From Pararge aegeria (Eukaryota > Arthropoda > Insecta > Lepidoptera > Nymphalidae): 64,000 nucleotides of DNA. The stretch covers positions 19,019,001 to 19,083,000 of the forward strand of contig NC_053187.1 in the NCBI RefSeq assembly GCF_905163445.1, written 5' to 3'. The notes under the pieces are model-generated. The model was given only the letters and a program-made list of their open reading frames with translations, had not been told where the DNA came from and made no database searches. The stretch's first letter is position 1; the number at the start of each line of letters is the position of its first letter. The position numbers and the translations under genes are program-made. Shown here in pieces: positions 56,301-64,000 of the stretch.

Positions 56301-59300
56301 ACGGGTCTCCTCTCCTCTCCAAGGCTTTTTTTGCGGAGAATCATGTTGATGACTTCTACGCAATCATGAGAAAAAGATCTGCATCAATGATGAGTAGAAT
56401 GCGCGGAAGCTCCAACAATATTTTTAAAATATTAACCAATAAATGGAAAAATCCCTTTATGGAGCACTGGGTTGGTGCACACTCACACACCAGGTGCTCA
56501 AGAGGGTATTTACCTTAGAAGATTCCCAATTTTTTATTATTTATATGTTTGGCCAATTTTAGTTTATATTATAGTAAATAAGATAATTGTTGTTGTTGTA
56601 GCTATGGATTTTTATCAAATTAAACGTTATTATTATTATTATTATTTAAACCCTTTTTTTTGGTCATGGGATTTTTAACCAGTAAAACCCTCTCGGTGGT
56701 CATCCTCGGCACATATTTGGCCCTAGTCCACCACGTTAGCCAAGTGCAGATTCGTAGACTTTAGCTTTAGCCTTGAGAAAGTTATGCTGAGACTCTCAGG
56801 CATACAGGTTACCTCACGATGTTTTGTTTTACCCGTGCCCTACACATGGCTCATAGTGGGTTTTTTATGATGGTGCTATGAGGATTAAGGTCAACCTTCG
56901 ATTTTTAGATAACAGTCGTGATTCCATTATAATAACCGGGTATTGTGGCTAAACGTGCTTCCCAAGGAAGAAAGATAAAGGCCGAATTGCGACCTCTAAA
57001 TTCAGTCACTGCGTCTGATTTACGTCGTCACATCTAGGCCACACCACGTTATAAAGATTATCTATATAGCTTTTATTCTGCAAACAATTTACGTGTTAGA
57101 AATGTATATATATAAAAGAAAGTTCTGTTAGTTACACTATTTATAACTTAAGAACGGCTGGACCATATTTTATGATATTTGATTTTTTGGGTTCCTCTTA
57201 GACCTAGGATAATAAGTATTGAAATCTTTTTTTTTTATGAATGTTATATTCATAGAAAAAAAAAAGATCCGCGGTACGAAGTTCGCCGGGATAGCTACTA
57301 GTTTAAAATAAATGTGAAAATATTTGGTTGAGTAGTTAGTCAAACTACTCTTTTTTAATTACTTATAATGAAGAGGTTTCAGCTATTGGATATGAAAAGA
57401 TTGCTTGGAAGCATCCGCTTTCATCTCTCACAAGATAGAAAAATTCGTGTTAAAATGTTAATTGTAAATTCATGTTAAGATGTCAGAAAATAACAGCTTC
57501 TTGCACACTTCTTCTCAGTAGAATCTATCCAAATATCTTTACATTTTCATGTTCCACCTAATTAGGCTATGAAAATATAATTTTACTTTTTATTATTATG
57601 TATGCTACATTTTTTAATCTACATTTGCATGACGAAAAGTTGATTAAAGGTTTCACTCCCTTTTGCAGTTATAAAAGTAAATGCTTATGATAATGTTGAT
57701 GTAAATGTTTAAGCCCAAGTTTTCTAATAACATAATTCGAGTTTGCATTAATAGAATATTCATGAATATTAAAATATAACAGCCTCAATTCCTCACGTGA
57801 GTGGATTTCTTTAAGAACTTTTTATTACTGCCAAAAGGTTTTTTTATTGCGTTTAATAATAATTGTTTCTAATAAAAATTCCACAGTCTACTTCTGCTTA
57901 GTAAAATTCACCGTTAGTTTAAACGCTCATCGTCATCCTTCCAGTTTTTCTTTTGTTGATACCACGGAGCCGGTTGACATATGCTCTCACTTTCTATCGT
58001 GTCCGTTCCGACATTGTGACGTTTTCCTTCTATTTACTTTTGCTTTCGTTCGCGATCTACTTATGCAATCATTGACCTGTACTGTTTATGTTTGGCTAAA
58101 TTCGTAACTGTTTGGTTTTATACTTTTTATTTTAATGCTACAGTGACCACTGGAGTTTTATAAACTTCTGTCTGAGATAGCATCAAACTCGTGATACTTT
58201 GAGACATCTTTTCTCCCAAAATCGCTCAGTGCTTGAAGACCAAATTGTCGAAAAGTAGGTGGACTTATGGCTTAGAAAAATGGCCGTCTATGTGCCTTAT
58301 AATAGGCTTATAGCCACTCAGTGGTCAAAGAGCTATACTCAGAGTATAGCTCCGTGACAAAATTATGATTGAGGTCTCATGCCGTGCTGTGACCATCTCT
58401 TCTCTTCCCGCGGGTGTTGTACGAGACGACTAAGGCAATAAAACACAATGGGCAGCAAAGTCCTACTACAACTACAATATTTCCAACTATTGAGCTCTAA
58501 GAAAACACAAAGGTCCTGACAATGTAACATCTGTTTATATTATGTACTATTTTGCGAAAAGCCCCAAAGCTCCCCATGATCCATTAACACAAAACGAATA
58601 TCTGATTCGGTTGCTACACATAAGTCTGTTCTAACTGCAATTTCTAATAAATTATCAAACATATTCTCTCTTACTTCTCACATCTGTAAAGCGAAATATA
58701 TCAAATCGCTTCCGTCACTCTCTAACGAAGAGACTGAAAAACTACTATTAATATTTCAATAATTACAAACATAAATATATTTATAAACTCGTTTGGTACG
58801 CCAAACACTTACATGCACACGCTGCTGAGCGCATAATCATGCACACTCACTCACGCAGTCACAAACACACAGACACAAACACACACGCACAAACACGCAC
58901 AAACACGCGCACACAACAACTATTATGTTTCTTGCATGCTGCACGAAATAATTGTATAGGACTTTATACAAAAACTTGTTTTTGGAACAAAATAAAATCA
59001 AAGCTTTAGTGGGCGTGGGCGTGGGGGTTAGAACGCAGTTGGAAACTTTTCTTGACGATCCAATGCATTCTGATCATAAATAAAAGAATAAAAATAAAAT
59101 CTACTGCGATCACCAACTCTTCTGCTTAGCGTGGATATTATGGACCAGCCCACCCACCACGAGAGGCCTATAGTCCATCAGGAGGCTGTTATAGGCTTTT
59201 AGCGTATATCTAAATATTTATCATATATATTTTGAATTCAGGATTTTAACAAAATTTTATAAACCAACGTGGGCTCGATGTTATACAAGCGACGCATCAA

Positions 59301-62300
59301 CCTTGCAACTCCGATTAAATAACTAATATAAGTAATCACATTCATCATCATCATCATCATAATATCAACCGATTGACGTCCACTGCTGGGCATAGGTCTT
59401 TTGTAGTGCGTTCCAAACTCCACGATTCTGGGCCGCTTGTATCGAGCGGCTCCCCGCGACTCTGTCAACTTGGTTGGGGGTTGACCAAGGCTGCGTTTAC
59501 CGGTGCAGGCTTGCCACTCTAACACCATGGAACCCCAACGTCCATCGTTCTCCGAGCTATGTGCCCCGCCCATTGTCACTTTATCTCCGCGACTCGTTGA
59601 GCTATGTCGGTAATTCTAGTTCTTTTACAGATCTCCTCATTTCTGATTTGTTCACGTAGAGATACTCCTAACAAAGCTCTTTCCATCGCTTGCTGAGAGA
59701 CTCTGAGCCTTCTTATGAGGCTTGCTATTCACATTATGACATAATAATCAGACTTACGTTGGATAATCTTCAGCATGTAAACAGAGAGTGTTAGTAAACA
59801 TCTCGCATTTTGCTTGATCGCTGGCTGTGGGTACTTTTCGGCCTGGAACTGGTCGGCGTCTGCTGAGGAGTGGTTCTGTGGTTGTACGACGAGTTGGTGG
59901 TGATATCTTTGGCATAAAAGTGCCTCGACGGATTAGGTTACCTGTGAAATGTAGAAAATATGATAGTAAGTAAGTAGAGTAATTTTTTTATATTGAGATG
60001 GATGAAACAGATGGTCCACCTGATGGTAAGTAGAAAACTATCGCCTATAAAACGGGCAACACTTTGCAGGGAATACGAGAAACACGGCCTGCCACGTGCC
60101 ACCCTATGTCCATTAACCTGAGGCGTAGGTTTTAAGCCACAGGTCAGAATTGTCTGATCAGACATTGCATGGCATTGCAACAATTTTGCTTGGCGGTAGT
60201 TCTTCCCTGGATGAGACTATCACAAAAAGCTTTAGTTCTACGAGAAATATTATGCAGATTGTGTGAAACCAAATCTCTCTCTATTTCGAGTTTAGAATTA
60301 ATCATAGTTAATCATAGTTGTCGCGGGAACTGTAAGAGCTAGGCTATTAGGTTTCACAACAAAATTATTACATAAATAATGTTATATTGCATCTAAATAA
60401 TCATATTACTGCAACTAAACCATTGTGATAAATAGGACATTAGTGTGTTTTTAGATTAGGGCGCTAACTACAATCGTAGATAGCAGCATTATTTTAATAT
60501 TTTTGAGGATCTTGTTTCAGCATTATGACCCTTGTTTGTTTGTTTGAATTCTTTATTTGCACACACAACAAAACAAAGGAGAAACTAGAAGCTAGTGTAG
60601 GTCTGATCCGTATTTTAGGCACATCGAGATATATAAAAAATATATAAAAAATACTTGGTTCAAAGAAACTTGAAAGACGGACGCTCCCTCAAACACAGTG
60701 AGATGAAATTAATTTAGAAACTAAAAAAACTTGCTTTATTGACAATTCTGATAAAGTCATAGGAAATAACTTTATCAGGATTGTCAACTGAGGTTCCAAA
60801 TTCAAAATTATGGTTCGATAGTTATTTGATGGGTCCATTTTATAGTTTCTGACATATTTTTTATCTACCCAGATACTGAATAGGATTGCTCGATGGAAAA
60901 ATTATTTTCTTGTAAAAGTTTATTCATACGATATTTAAATTATCAATGTTCTTTATTTGCCCTTCACCTTCTTAACGCAATTATAGTTATTAAACTGAGG
61001 TATCAATTTTACCTTTCCTGTCCATGTATCTATTGAGTGATCGGAATTTTTCAGCAATGGGAAGATCTTGAACTATTGTTTGATTAGTGCCATCAGCTGT
61101 AAGATCCATGGTGCCGTTATCGTTGCGGTTTATGCTTTCATATTTATTATTCACGTTTAGGTCTGTTGCAGTTCTCTGGAAATAGGTTAATTAATTCTGT
61201 AAATTTCTACATTACACGTTATCTCTACATTTTGTTGATTATTACCGTATTTTAACTTATTTCGTTGTATAATAGTGTAGAAATCCTAATTGGGTCATAG
61301 TTACCAAATAGAGAATTATTATTATAAAGGTAGCAAAATAGTTTTTTATGTTATTGTCACACTAATTTGAAGTTTCACATTAGAAAGAGTAGGTAGAAAG
61401 AAGAAGTTTTAGGTTAGTAAAAACAAAAAATATAATATGTGTTCTCTAACCCCACGCTTCAGACAGCTTTTGAAACTGGTCATGAAAACCAACATAATAA
61501 TAATGATGATAATAATGATGTCAAATCCCAAGAAGTGGGCAAGCTAAGTTCTAAATCCTTCTCAAAACGAGCAGTTGAAAATTGGGCTAAAAATTATCTC
61601 ATGAATAGTAAATTATAATGAATTATCTAAATGTAAAGCTGTTTCTTTTTAGTGAAATTCATCTTCATTCTTGGCTATGTTTTGTTTTCATTTAATGATA
61701 ACGAAGTAATTTTAGGTACCTTACTTCCTTGGTCTGAGTTTGTTAGGGAGTTGCTATTAATCACCAGAATATATTACTACTATCAGGAAAAATAATATGT
61801 ACTTACCGTATTGGAAAATTTATTCACCATCATACGTACCAATTTTTTTTTTTATGTAAATAAGTACAAACCAAATTCAGTACCTTAGTTTCGTGGTCTT
61901 AGTTGCTACAGTTGCTAAGCTACATAAAATACGGATCATACTTACATTGTTATTATTTGCAATATCGTGAAGTGTATTTGCAGTGTCTTTATGCTCTGTG
62001 TTACTCTGTGTAGTATTCGTGACTTTAATATTATTTTCTTGTGCATGTTTGTCACCTATTGTATTTACTGTTTGCGTTACTCTTTGAGATCTGTTTCTGA
62101 AGTTGCGATGTTTATGAAGTACATTTTGTGTAGTTGAACTTAATTCTTGGTCTTCAGTGTCAAAAATGTCATCATTTAATGATTCCTCAGTGAAAGAGCG
62201 TCTTTGGAAGAGTGTTTGTGGGTATTTTACTTCTCGGGGCTCTTTTCCGGGTCTGATCGCACGACGGATCAAATTGGCTGTGTCTAATAGGATTGGTAGC

Positions 62301-62341
62301 ATCAGATCAGAAGTGTCGTTGTTATTGAACATTGATCTCAC
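49317..62341 (-). CDS. NT1: Neurotrophin 1 / Spaetzle 2-like, seven exons, 5' incomplete
   Basis: Join of 62341-61946, 61175-61013, 59941-59758, 56234-56085, 52856-52686, 50886-50763 and 50330-49317. It gives 733 residues with every junction in phase. Residues 1-231 are a Thr/Asn-rich pro-region. The Spaetzle-type cystine knot spans about 232-403 with nine Cys: 232, 240, 317, 354, 361, 372, 400, 401, 403. Key pieces are CEMFTNTLCLHAEDYP, YARPQRARATSGQWKYIVNT, GEHTQTLRLEKC, QVYNYHRLLTWD and FKVPTCCSC. A Cys-free, Ser/Pro/Asn-rich tail of 330 residues follows. Spaetzle proteins are secreted Toll-receptor ligands. A long tail after the knot is a feature of NT1 (Spaetzle 2), hence the name; NT1 acts in Drosophila neural survival and targeting. 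A basic cluster RRR (214-216) may mark processing. The signal peptide exon is missing, probably to the right of the window. Paralogue assignment is less certain than family. Confidence 0.85.
50408..50742 (-). repeat. SINE-1, reverse, in NT1 intron
   Basis: ACTGGTAGACTTCCAACACC, a duplicated AAAGCATTCA piece and the reversed head TCTTACCACGAGGCTATCAG. It fills most of the short intron between exons F and G and ends 20 bp from exon F's donor. Confidence 0.75.
50763..50886 (-). CDS. NT1: NT1 exon F: cystine-knot centre
   Basis: Acceptor TTTCAG, donor GTAAGT; enters completing a Leu codon (phase 2) and leaves in phase 0. Encodes 41 residues: KPKESCTYLTDNFKSKC, then VQVYNYHRLLTWDQQNGLHM and DIFK. 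The HRLLTWD and GLHMDIFK stretches are strongly typical of the Spaetzle cystine knot. Confidence 0.9.
51028..51062 (+). repeat. Short GC-rich repeat end in NT1 intron
   Basis: GCGACCCGCCCCGGCTATGC with GCGGGTG, a short inverted GC motif often seen at ends of lepidopteran dispersed repeats. No body can be assigned; 51070-51670 next to it is plain AT-rich intron. Confidence 0.35.
51680..52015 (-). mobile_element. LINE-3 3' end, reverse, in NT1 intron
   Basis: GAATGAATGAATGAATGAAT, TACACTTTCATTGTACACC and CTTATCGCTACATAGCGATT match LINE-3 reversed, then the AT-rich upstream UTR as at 42210-42400. Confidence 0.82.
52107..52199 (-). repeat. SINE-2 head, reverse, in NT1 intron
   Basis: GTTGTGGGAATCGAACCCGC and GCTACCCACTGCGCCAATGA. 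Only the tRNA-like head remains. Confidence 0.75.
52430..52660. other. Unassigned GC-richer intron sequence
   Basis: TCGCGGTCTCTTAGGCCC-type patches near NT1 exon E, no coding or family match. Probably an old repeat. Confidence 0.3.
52686..52856 (-). CDS. NT1: NT1 exon E: cystine-knot core strands
   Basis: Acceptor TTTAAG (AAG rather than CAG), donor GTAAGC; phase 2 in and out. Encodes RGDTANRDFASAGEAGFMCP, then STVKYARPQRARATSGQWKY and IVNTGEHTQTLRLEKC. The GxWxYIVNTGExTQTLRLEKC block is the most diagnostic Spaetzle/neurotrophin signature in this gene. Confidence 0.92.
53045..53250. repeat. Mosaic of RTE-like and Rep-H fragments
   Basis: ACATCCACCAACCCTTCTGC with TCCCGCTGCGAGAACTC resembles 59095-59210, and CACCCTACCGACAAAGACGT is shared with 55092 (CACCCTACCGACAAAGACGT) of Rep-H. 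Confidence 0.55.
53255..53700. repeat. Degenerate tandem repeat of AAGTAAATAATGTA-type units
   Basis: About 445 bp of near-repeating 14-17-bp units (AAGTAAATAATGTACGT, AAGTATATAATGTA, AAGTAAATAATTTA). The period drifts and substitutions are many, so it is old. It lies in the NT1 intron between exons D and E. Confidence 0.85.
53980..54150 (+). repeat. Rep-K copy 2
   Basis: AATTAAGCTAAATTTTCTAT, TTATGGTGTAATTTATAATT, CCTCTACGCACGTTTCGGTC, then AATGTCGACTTCACAATGA. It aligns along its length with 34415-34605. Confidence 0.7.
54510..54610 (-). repeat. Rep-F fragment, reverse
   Basis: GGAATTACAGGCGCATGAGG, GTTGATGGACACAGGGCGCC and ATGTTGCAGGATGTGCC correspond to reversed Rep-F. It abuts the LINE-2 copy. 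Confidence 0.65.
54614..54985 (+). mobile_element. LINE-2 3' end, forward
   Basis: 54614-54735 reads LKKFKVCIKRKLIENSYYSI, KDYVIDIKAWV and stop. The 3' UTR has GGGCTTCTTCTTAGACCAGG and the end TTTTTGACTTTGACTTTGAC. Confidence 0.85.
55060..55230 (-). repeat. Rep-H copy, reverse
   Basis: TCTGGTCTGGCTTCGGCCGT, CACCCTACCGACAAAGACGT and GGCTACCACCTTAGATTGC. Opposite orientation to 1650 and 29391. Confidence 0.6.
56085..56234 (-). CDS. NT1: NT1 exon D: knot loop region
   Basis: Acceptor TTTCCAG, donor GTAAAT; phase 2 on both sides. Encodes DAIIGSIRRNKAAAGALLAD, then FKDPGEGAVDGITAAQEAKY and TAEHYLVSN. It follows directly on YPT of exon C, as expected for the family (YP, then a basic helix). The exon is GC-richer than the intron around it and is open on the opposite strand too, which is only a shadow. 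Confidence 0.85.
56262..56310 (-). repeat. SINE-1 tail scrap
   Basis: TCATATCAACCCATTACCGG with CCCACTGGTCACGGGTCTCC. Only the tail end, 28 bp from exon D. Confidence 0.6.
56700..56850 (-). repeat. SINE-1 fragment, reverse
   Basis: CCCTAGTCCACCACGTTAGC and CTCTCAGGCATACAGGTTAC; middle part only. Confidence 0.65.
57103..57302 (+). mobile_element. Non-autonomous Helitron-like element
   Basis: TATATATAAAAGAAAGTTCT, GTTACACTATTTATAACTTA, AGAACGGCTGGACCA and a 3' part with GCGGTACGAAGTTCGCCGGG before ATAGCTACTAGT. The closing sequence resembles a hairpin plus CTAGT terminus. Confidence 0.55.
57385..57530 (+). repeat. LINE-1 3' fragment, forward
   Basis: TTGCTTGGAAGCATCCGCTT and TCTCACAAGATAGAAAAATT match LINE-1 around its stop codon and 3' UTR; the far 3' end is missing. 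Confidence 0.75.
57531..59090. other. Unassigned intron sequence of NT1
   Basis: No exon recognised; phases of exons C and D already match. 58330-58352 is an 11-bp palindrome (GAGCTATACTC, A, GAGTATAGCTC). 58395-58480 (CCGCGGGTGTTGTACGAGAC) is a repeat scrap. 58858-58918 is an interrupted CA-rich run. Confidence 0.4.
59341..59735 (-). mobile_element. RTE-type LINE 3' end, reverse
   Basis: Starts with reversed (ATG)n, then on the minus strand encodes broken pieces of the RTE C-terminus: GRWGSMVLEWQACTGKRSLG, QPPTKLTESRGAAR and a CAGTGGACGTCAATCGG-type end. It lies 22 bp from NT1 exon C. Confidence 0.75.
59758..59941 (-). CDS. NT1: NT1 exon C: basic cluster and start of cystine knot
   Basis: Acceptor CACAG, donor GTAAGT; enters in phase 1, leaves in phase 2. 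Encodes NLIRRGTFMPKISPPTRRTT, TEPLLSRRRPVPGRKVPT, then ASDQAKCEMFTNTLCLHAED and YP. The CEM...CLHAEDYP segment opens the knot. The basic RRR and RR pairs just before it are the likely zone of prodomain cleavage, but no perfect R-x-(K/R)-R is seen. Confidence 0.9.
60000..60235 (+). repeat. Rep-F, forward, in NT1 intron
   Basis: GATGGTCCACCTGATGGTAA, CGCCTATAAAACGGGCAACA, CATTGCAACAATTTTGCTTG and GATGAGACTATCACAAAAAG in family order. Confidence 0.75.
60236..61012. other. Unassigned intron sequence of NT1
   Basis: AT-rich. 60538-60600 (TTGTTTGTTTGAATTCTTTA) looks like a reversed LINE tail. 60735-60790 holds an interrupted inverted pair (TTGACAATTCTGATAAAGTC / ATAACTTTATCAGGATTGTC). Confidence 0.4.
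61013..61175 (-). CDS. NT1: NT1 exon B: pro-region
   Basis: Acceptor TTTCCAG, donor GTAAAA; phase 0 in, phase 1 out. Encodes 54 residues, RTATDLNVNNKYESINRNDN, GTMDLTADGTNQTIVQDLPI and AEKFRSLNRYMDRK. Two N-x-T sites suggest glycosylation of the pro-region. No Cys. Supported by frame continuity with exons A and C. Confidence 0.78.
61946..62341 (-). CDS. NT1: NT1 exon A (first one seen): pro-region
   Basis: Acceptor TTATTACAG, donor GTAAGT; phase 0 on both sides, 132 residues from VRSMFNNNDTSDLMLPILLD to TANTLHDIANNNN. It is Asn/Thr-rich with several N-x-T/S sites and no Cys, as expected for a Spaetzle prodomain. No signal peptide is encoded, so at least one upstream exon must exist. Confidence 0.8.
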
Positions 62342-63794
62342 CTGTAATAAAGAGAAAGGTTTGAAATGAGTAAAAAACAATCAAATAAGGTTCATCTTAG
62401 CATTTCTTCAATGTAAAAGTTTCATTGTCAAACAATCTAAAAATGTTTCCCTTGTCAACGTCTCCTGAAGCGGCTCCAGTTGCAGAGCTAAACATACGTA
62501 GAGGGTACATTGCGGAGGATTGGATTGCCTAGTTAAATGTTTAGATTGGAAAAATATAAATTACACCATACGGATAATTCTGCTTTTCGTGGACTATAGC
62601 AAATTTAATTTAATGTTCATTATAAAATTAATCTGAATAAGTATGAAGTATCCATGATTGTAGTAAATGTATAAGATACAGTATTTATTTTATTTTGATA
62701 AAGTAAAGTCAAAAGTATTTCTTTAAGTGAGAGTCCAATTGTTTTAACTATTATATTCATTGTATATTTTTTTGATCTCACGAACTCTTCTTATGTTATT
62801 AAACAAAAAAGGAACTATGAAGATTTTTAAATGAGAAATTTTGAAATTCGTAGAGCTTTCTATTATTTAACAATAAGACAATATATATATAATATATTCG
62901 TCTTTTGCTTTTTTGTAAATTATGCTTTAAATTGTAAGAACTCTTACGGGAAGTTGTCAATGTATTATCAAGGTTACAAAATATGCATATTTTATATTTC
63001 TTTAGCTCTAAATGAAAAAAACGAGCACGATTCGCTTTTTATTATTTTAGCTCTTCATAACTTGGCAACCCTAATCATTTTAACTTTATCACTTAGCCGA
63101 CATCTTATTTTGTAGTAATTAAATCATTTTGTCCAGTTGAATAGGCATATTATGATTACTATGTTTCAATTATTTGGGGGGTCATGTGAAAACGTAACTT
63201 AAAGTGTGAGACAAATTTTAATGGCGCATTATTTTAGTTTGTTTAGCTTATTTAAGTTTTAGTGTGTGTGTTTGACGCTTTAAGGTTGGAGTTGAACAAC
63301 TATTTAGCTCATTAAGGCCGTTTATTAGCAAGATTTGTAGTTCAAGTTCGTTGATATATTGTCCATTGTTTTTATTGTTTATATTGTTATAAAACATCAC
63401 AGGCCACAATGGCTACAGTAAGAGGTCAGTGTAAAATCAAGAGATCGTGGGACCGTTTCACAGCTCTGCGGTTGTAATAAGCGATTAGTTTTGATAAAGA
63501 TGACAAATGAACACTTAAGTTACATTCGTTAAAACTATTATGACTTTGATACATTCGTATTATTTTATGATTTGTACTTATCTTCGACGTATTTATTTTT
63601 ACATTATTATTTTGTCATTTTTCAATTCTGTGATTTGATGCCAATGATTCAGTTATCTGCATAGTTATAACATAAATAATAGTTTTATGTTGTAGCTATG
63701 TACGTTACTATAATAAAATACTTTACATAATATAAGCAAGCGTTAACTTTGTGGAAATCCAACGATGAATATTAGGTCTTGTTTGCTAAAATAT
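62342..63794. other. Unassigned AT-rich sequence upstream of NT1 exon A
   Basis: I searched the minus strand for a signal-peptide exon with a phase-0 donor and found none that convinces. 62490-62620 is Rep-K copy 3 in reverse. A plus-strand ATGGCTACA followed by GTAAGAGG at 63409-63425 could be a first coding exon but has no other support. Confidence 0.4.
62490..62620 (-). repeat. Rep-K copy 3, reverse
   Basis: ATACGTAGAGGGTACATTGC, AAATTACACCATACGGATAA and CTATAGCAAATTTAATTTAA are the reverse of blocks in the copies at 34415 and 53980. Confidence 0.65.
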
Positions 63795-63796
63795 AA

Positions 63797-64000
63797 TAAC
63801 ATCATTATCATTATATCTACCCTTTACCGACCCAAGATCACGACGGCAAGAGTCTCCCACGCATGAGAAGGGTTTACGCCTTAGTACACCATGCTTGCCC
63901 AGTGCGGGTTGGTGGACGCTATTGAATATAGCGTACGCATTATATCGCTATGAAGCGAACGCATTTTACTCTGATCAGTATATGAACTCTCAGTTATGCA
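63797..64000 (-). repeat. SINE-1, reverse, cut by the window edge
   Basis: CTACCCTTTACCGACCCAAG, GCATGAGAAGGGTTTACGCC and GTGCGGGTTGGTGGACGC. From 63918 to about 63982 the expected body is replaced by an unrelated stretch with ATATAGCGTACGCATTATAT before TGAACTCTCAGTTATGCA resumes. Confidence 0.75.

Noticed and set aside
62342..64000. Signal-peptide exon of NT1
   Set aside because: No minus-strand ATG with a hydrophobic stretch and phase-0 donor could be found; left as probably outside the window.

Overview
The window is nuclear DNA of an insect, almost certainly a moth or butterfly (Lepidoptera). It is AT-rich and intron-containing, and it is crowded with repeat classes typical of lepidopteran genomes: tRNA-derived SINEs, 5'-truncated Jockey/CR1-type and RTE-type LINE tails, Helitron-like ends, small hAT-type MITEs and TA/CA microsatellites. 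The proteins seen are arthropod-type. No species call is possible from the sequence alone.

Three protein genes can be supported. (1) Minus strand, 12604-14855: a two-exon gene for a 96-residue secreted Gly/Tyr-rich, cuticle-like peptide, with a TATA box upstream. (2) Plus strand, 43165-47757: one uninterrupted 1530-codon frame for a secreted, very charged, largely disordered proprotein. It has a signal peptide, three R-x-(K/R)-R sites, a long acidic run and four H-G-G-N repeats near its end; I do not recognise its function. (3) Minus strand, 62341 down to 49317: seven phase-compatible exons that I joined by splice sites. They encode a Spaetzle-family neurotrophin, most like insect neurotrophin 1 (NT1, Spaetzle 2), with a nine-cysteine cystine-knot domain and a 330-residue cysteine-free tail. 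Its signal-peptide exon is not seen and probably lies beyond the right edge. Genes 2 and 3 converge, with about 1.56 kb between their stop codons.

The rest is repeats or unassigned sequence. For brevity the families are named here as follows. LINE-1: 3' end with an (ATTTTTGA-like) tail. LINE-2: 3' end finishing in a TTTGACT tail. LINE-3: 3' end with a CATT tail. RTE: ends in (ATG)n. SINE-1: tRNA-like head followed by a body ending in a CATCAT-type tail. SINE-2: tRNA-like head starting GGCCGAYTGGCGCAGT. SINE-3: another tRNA-like head. Rep-F, Rep-H and Rep-K: dispersed repeats of unknown class. 1-12 kb: repeats, including a palindromic TA array. 12.6-14.9 kb: gene 1. 15-42.5 kb: repeat-rich and gene-poor, with nested insertions, hAT MITEs, an internally deleted LINE and several hairpins. 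43-48 kb: gene 2. 49.3-62.3 kb: gene 3, whose introns hold many repeats. 62.4-64 kb: AT-rich sequence with a SINE running off the end.

No RNA gene, CRISPR array, virus or clearly undescribed multi-gene system was found. The most worthwhile leads are the unrecognised 1530-residue proprotein, the complete cystine-knot exon structure of NT1, and the layered repeat history at 18.8-20.3 kb and 27.6-29.3 kb.
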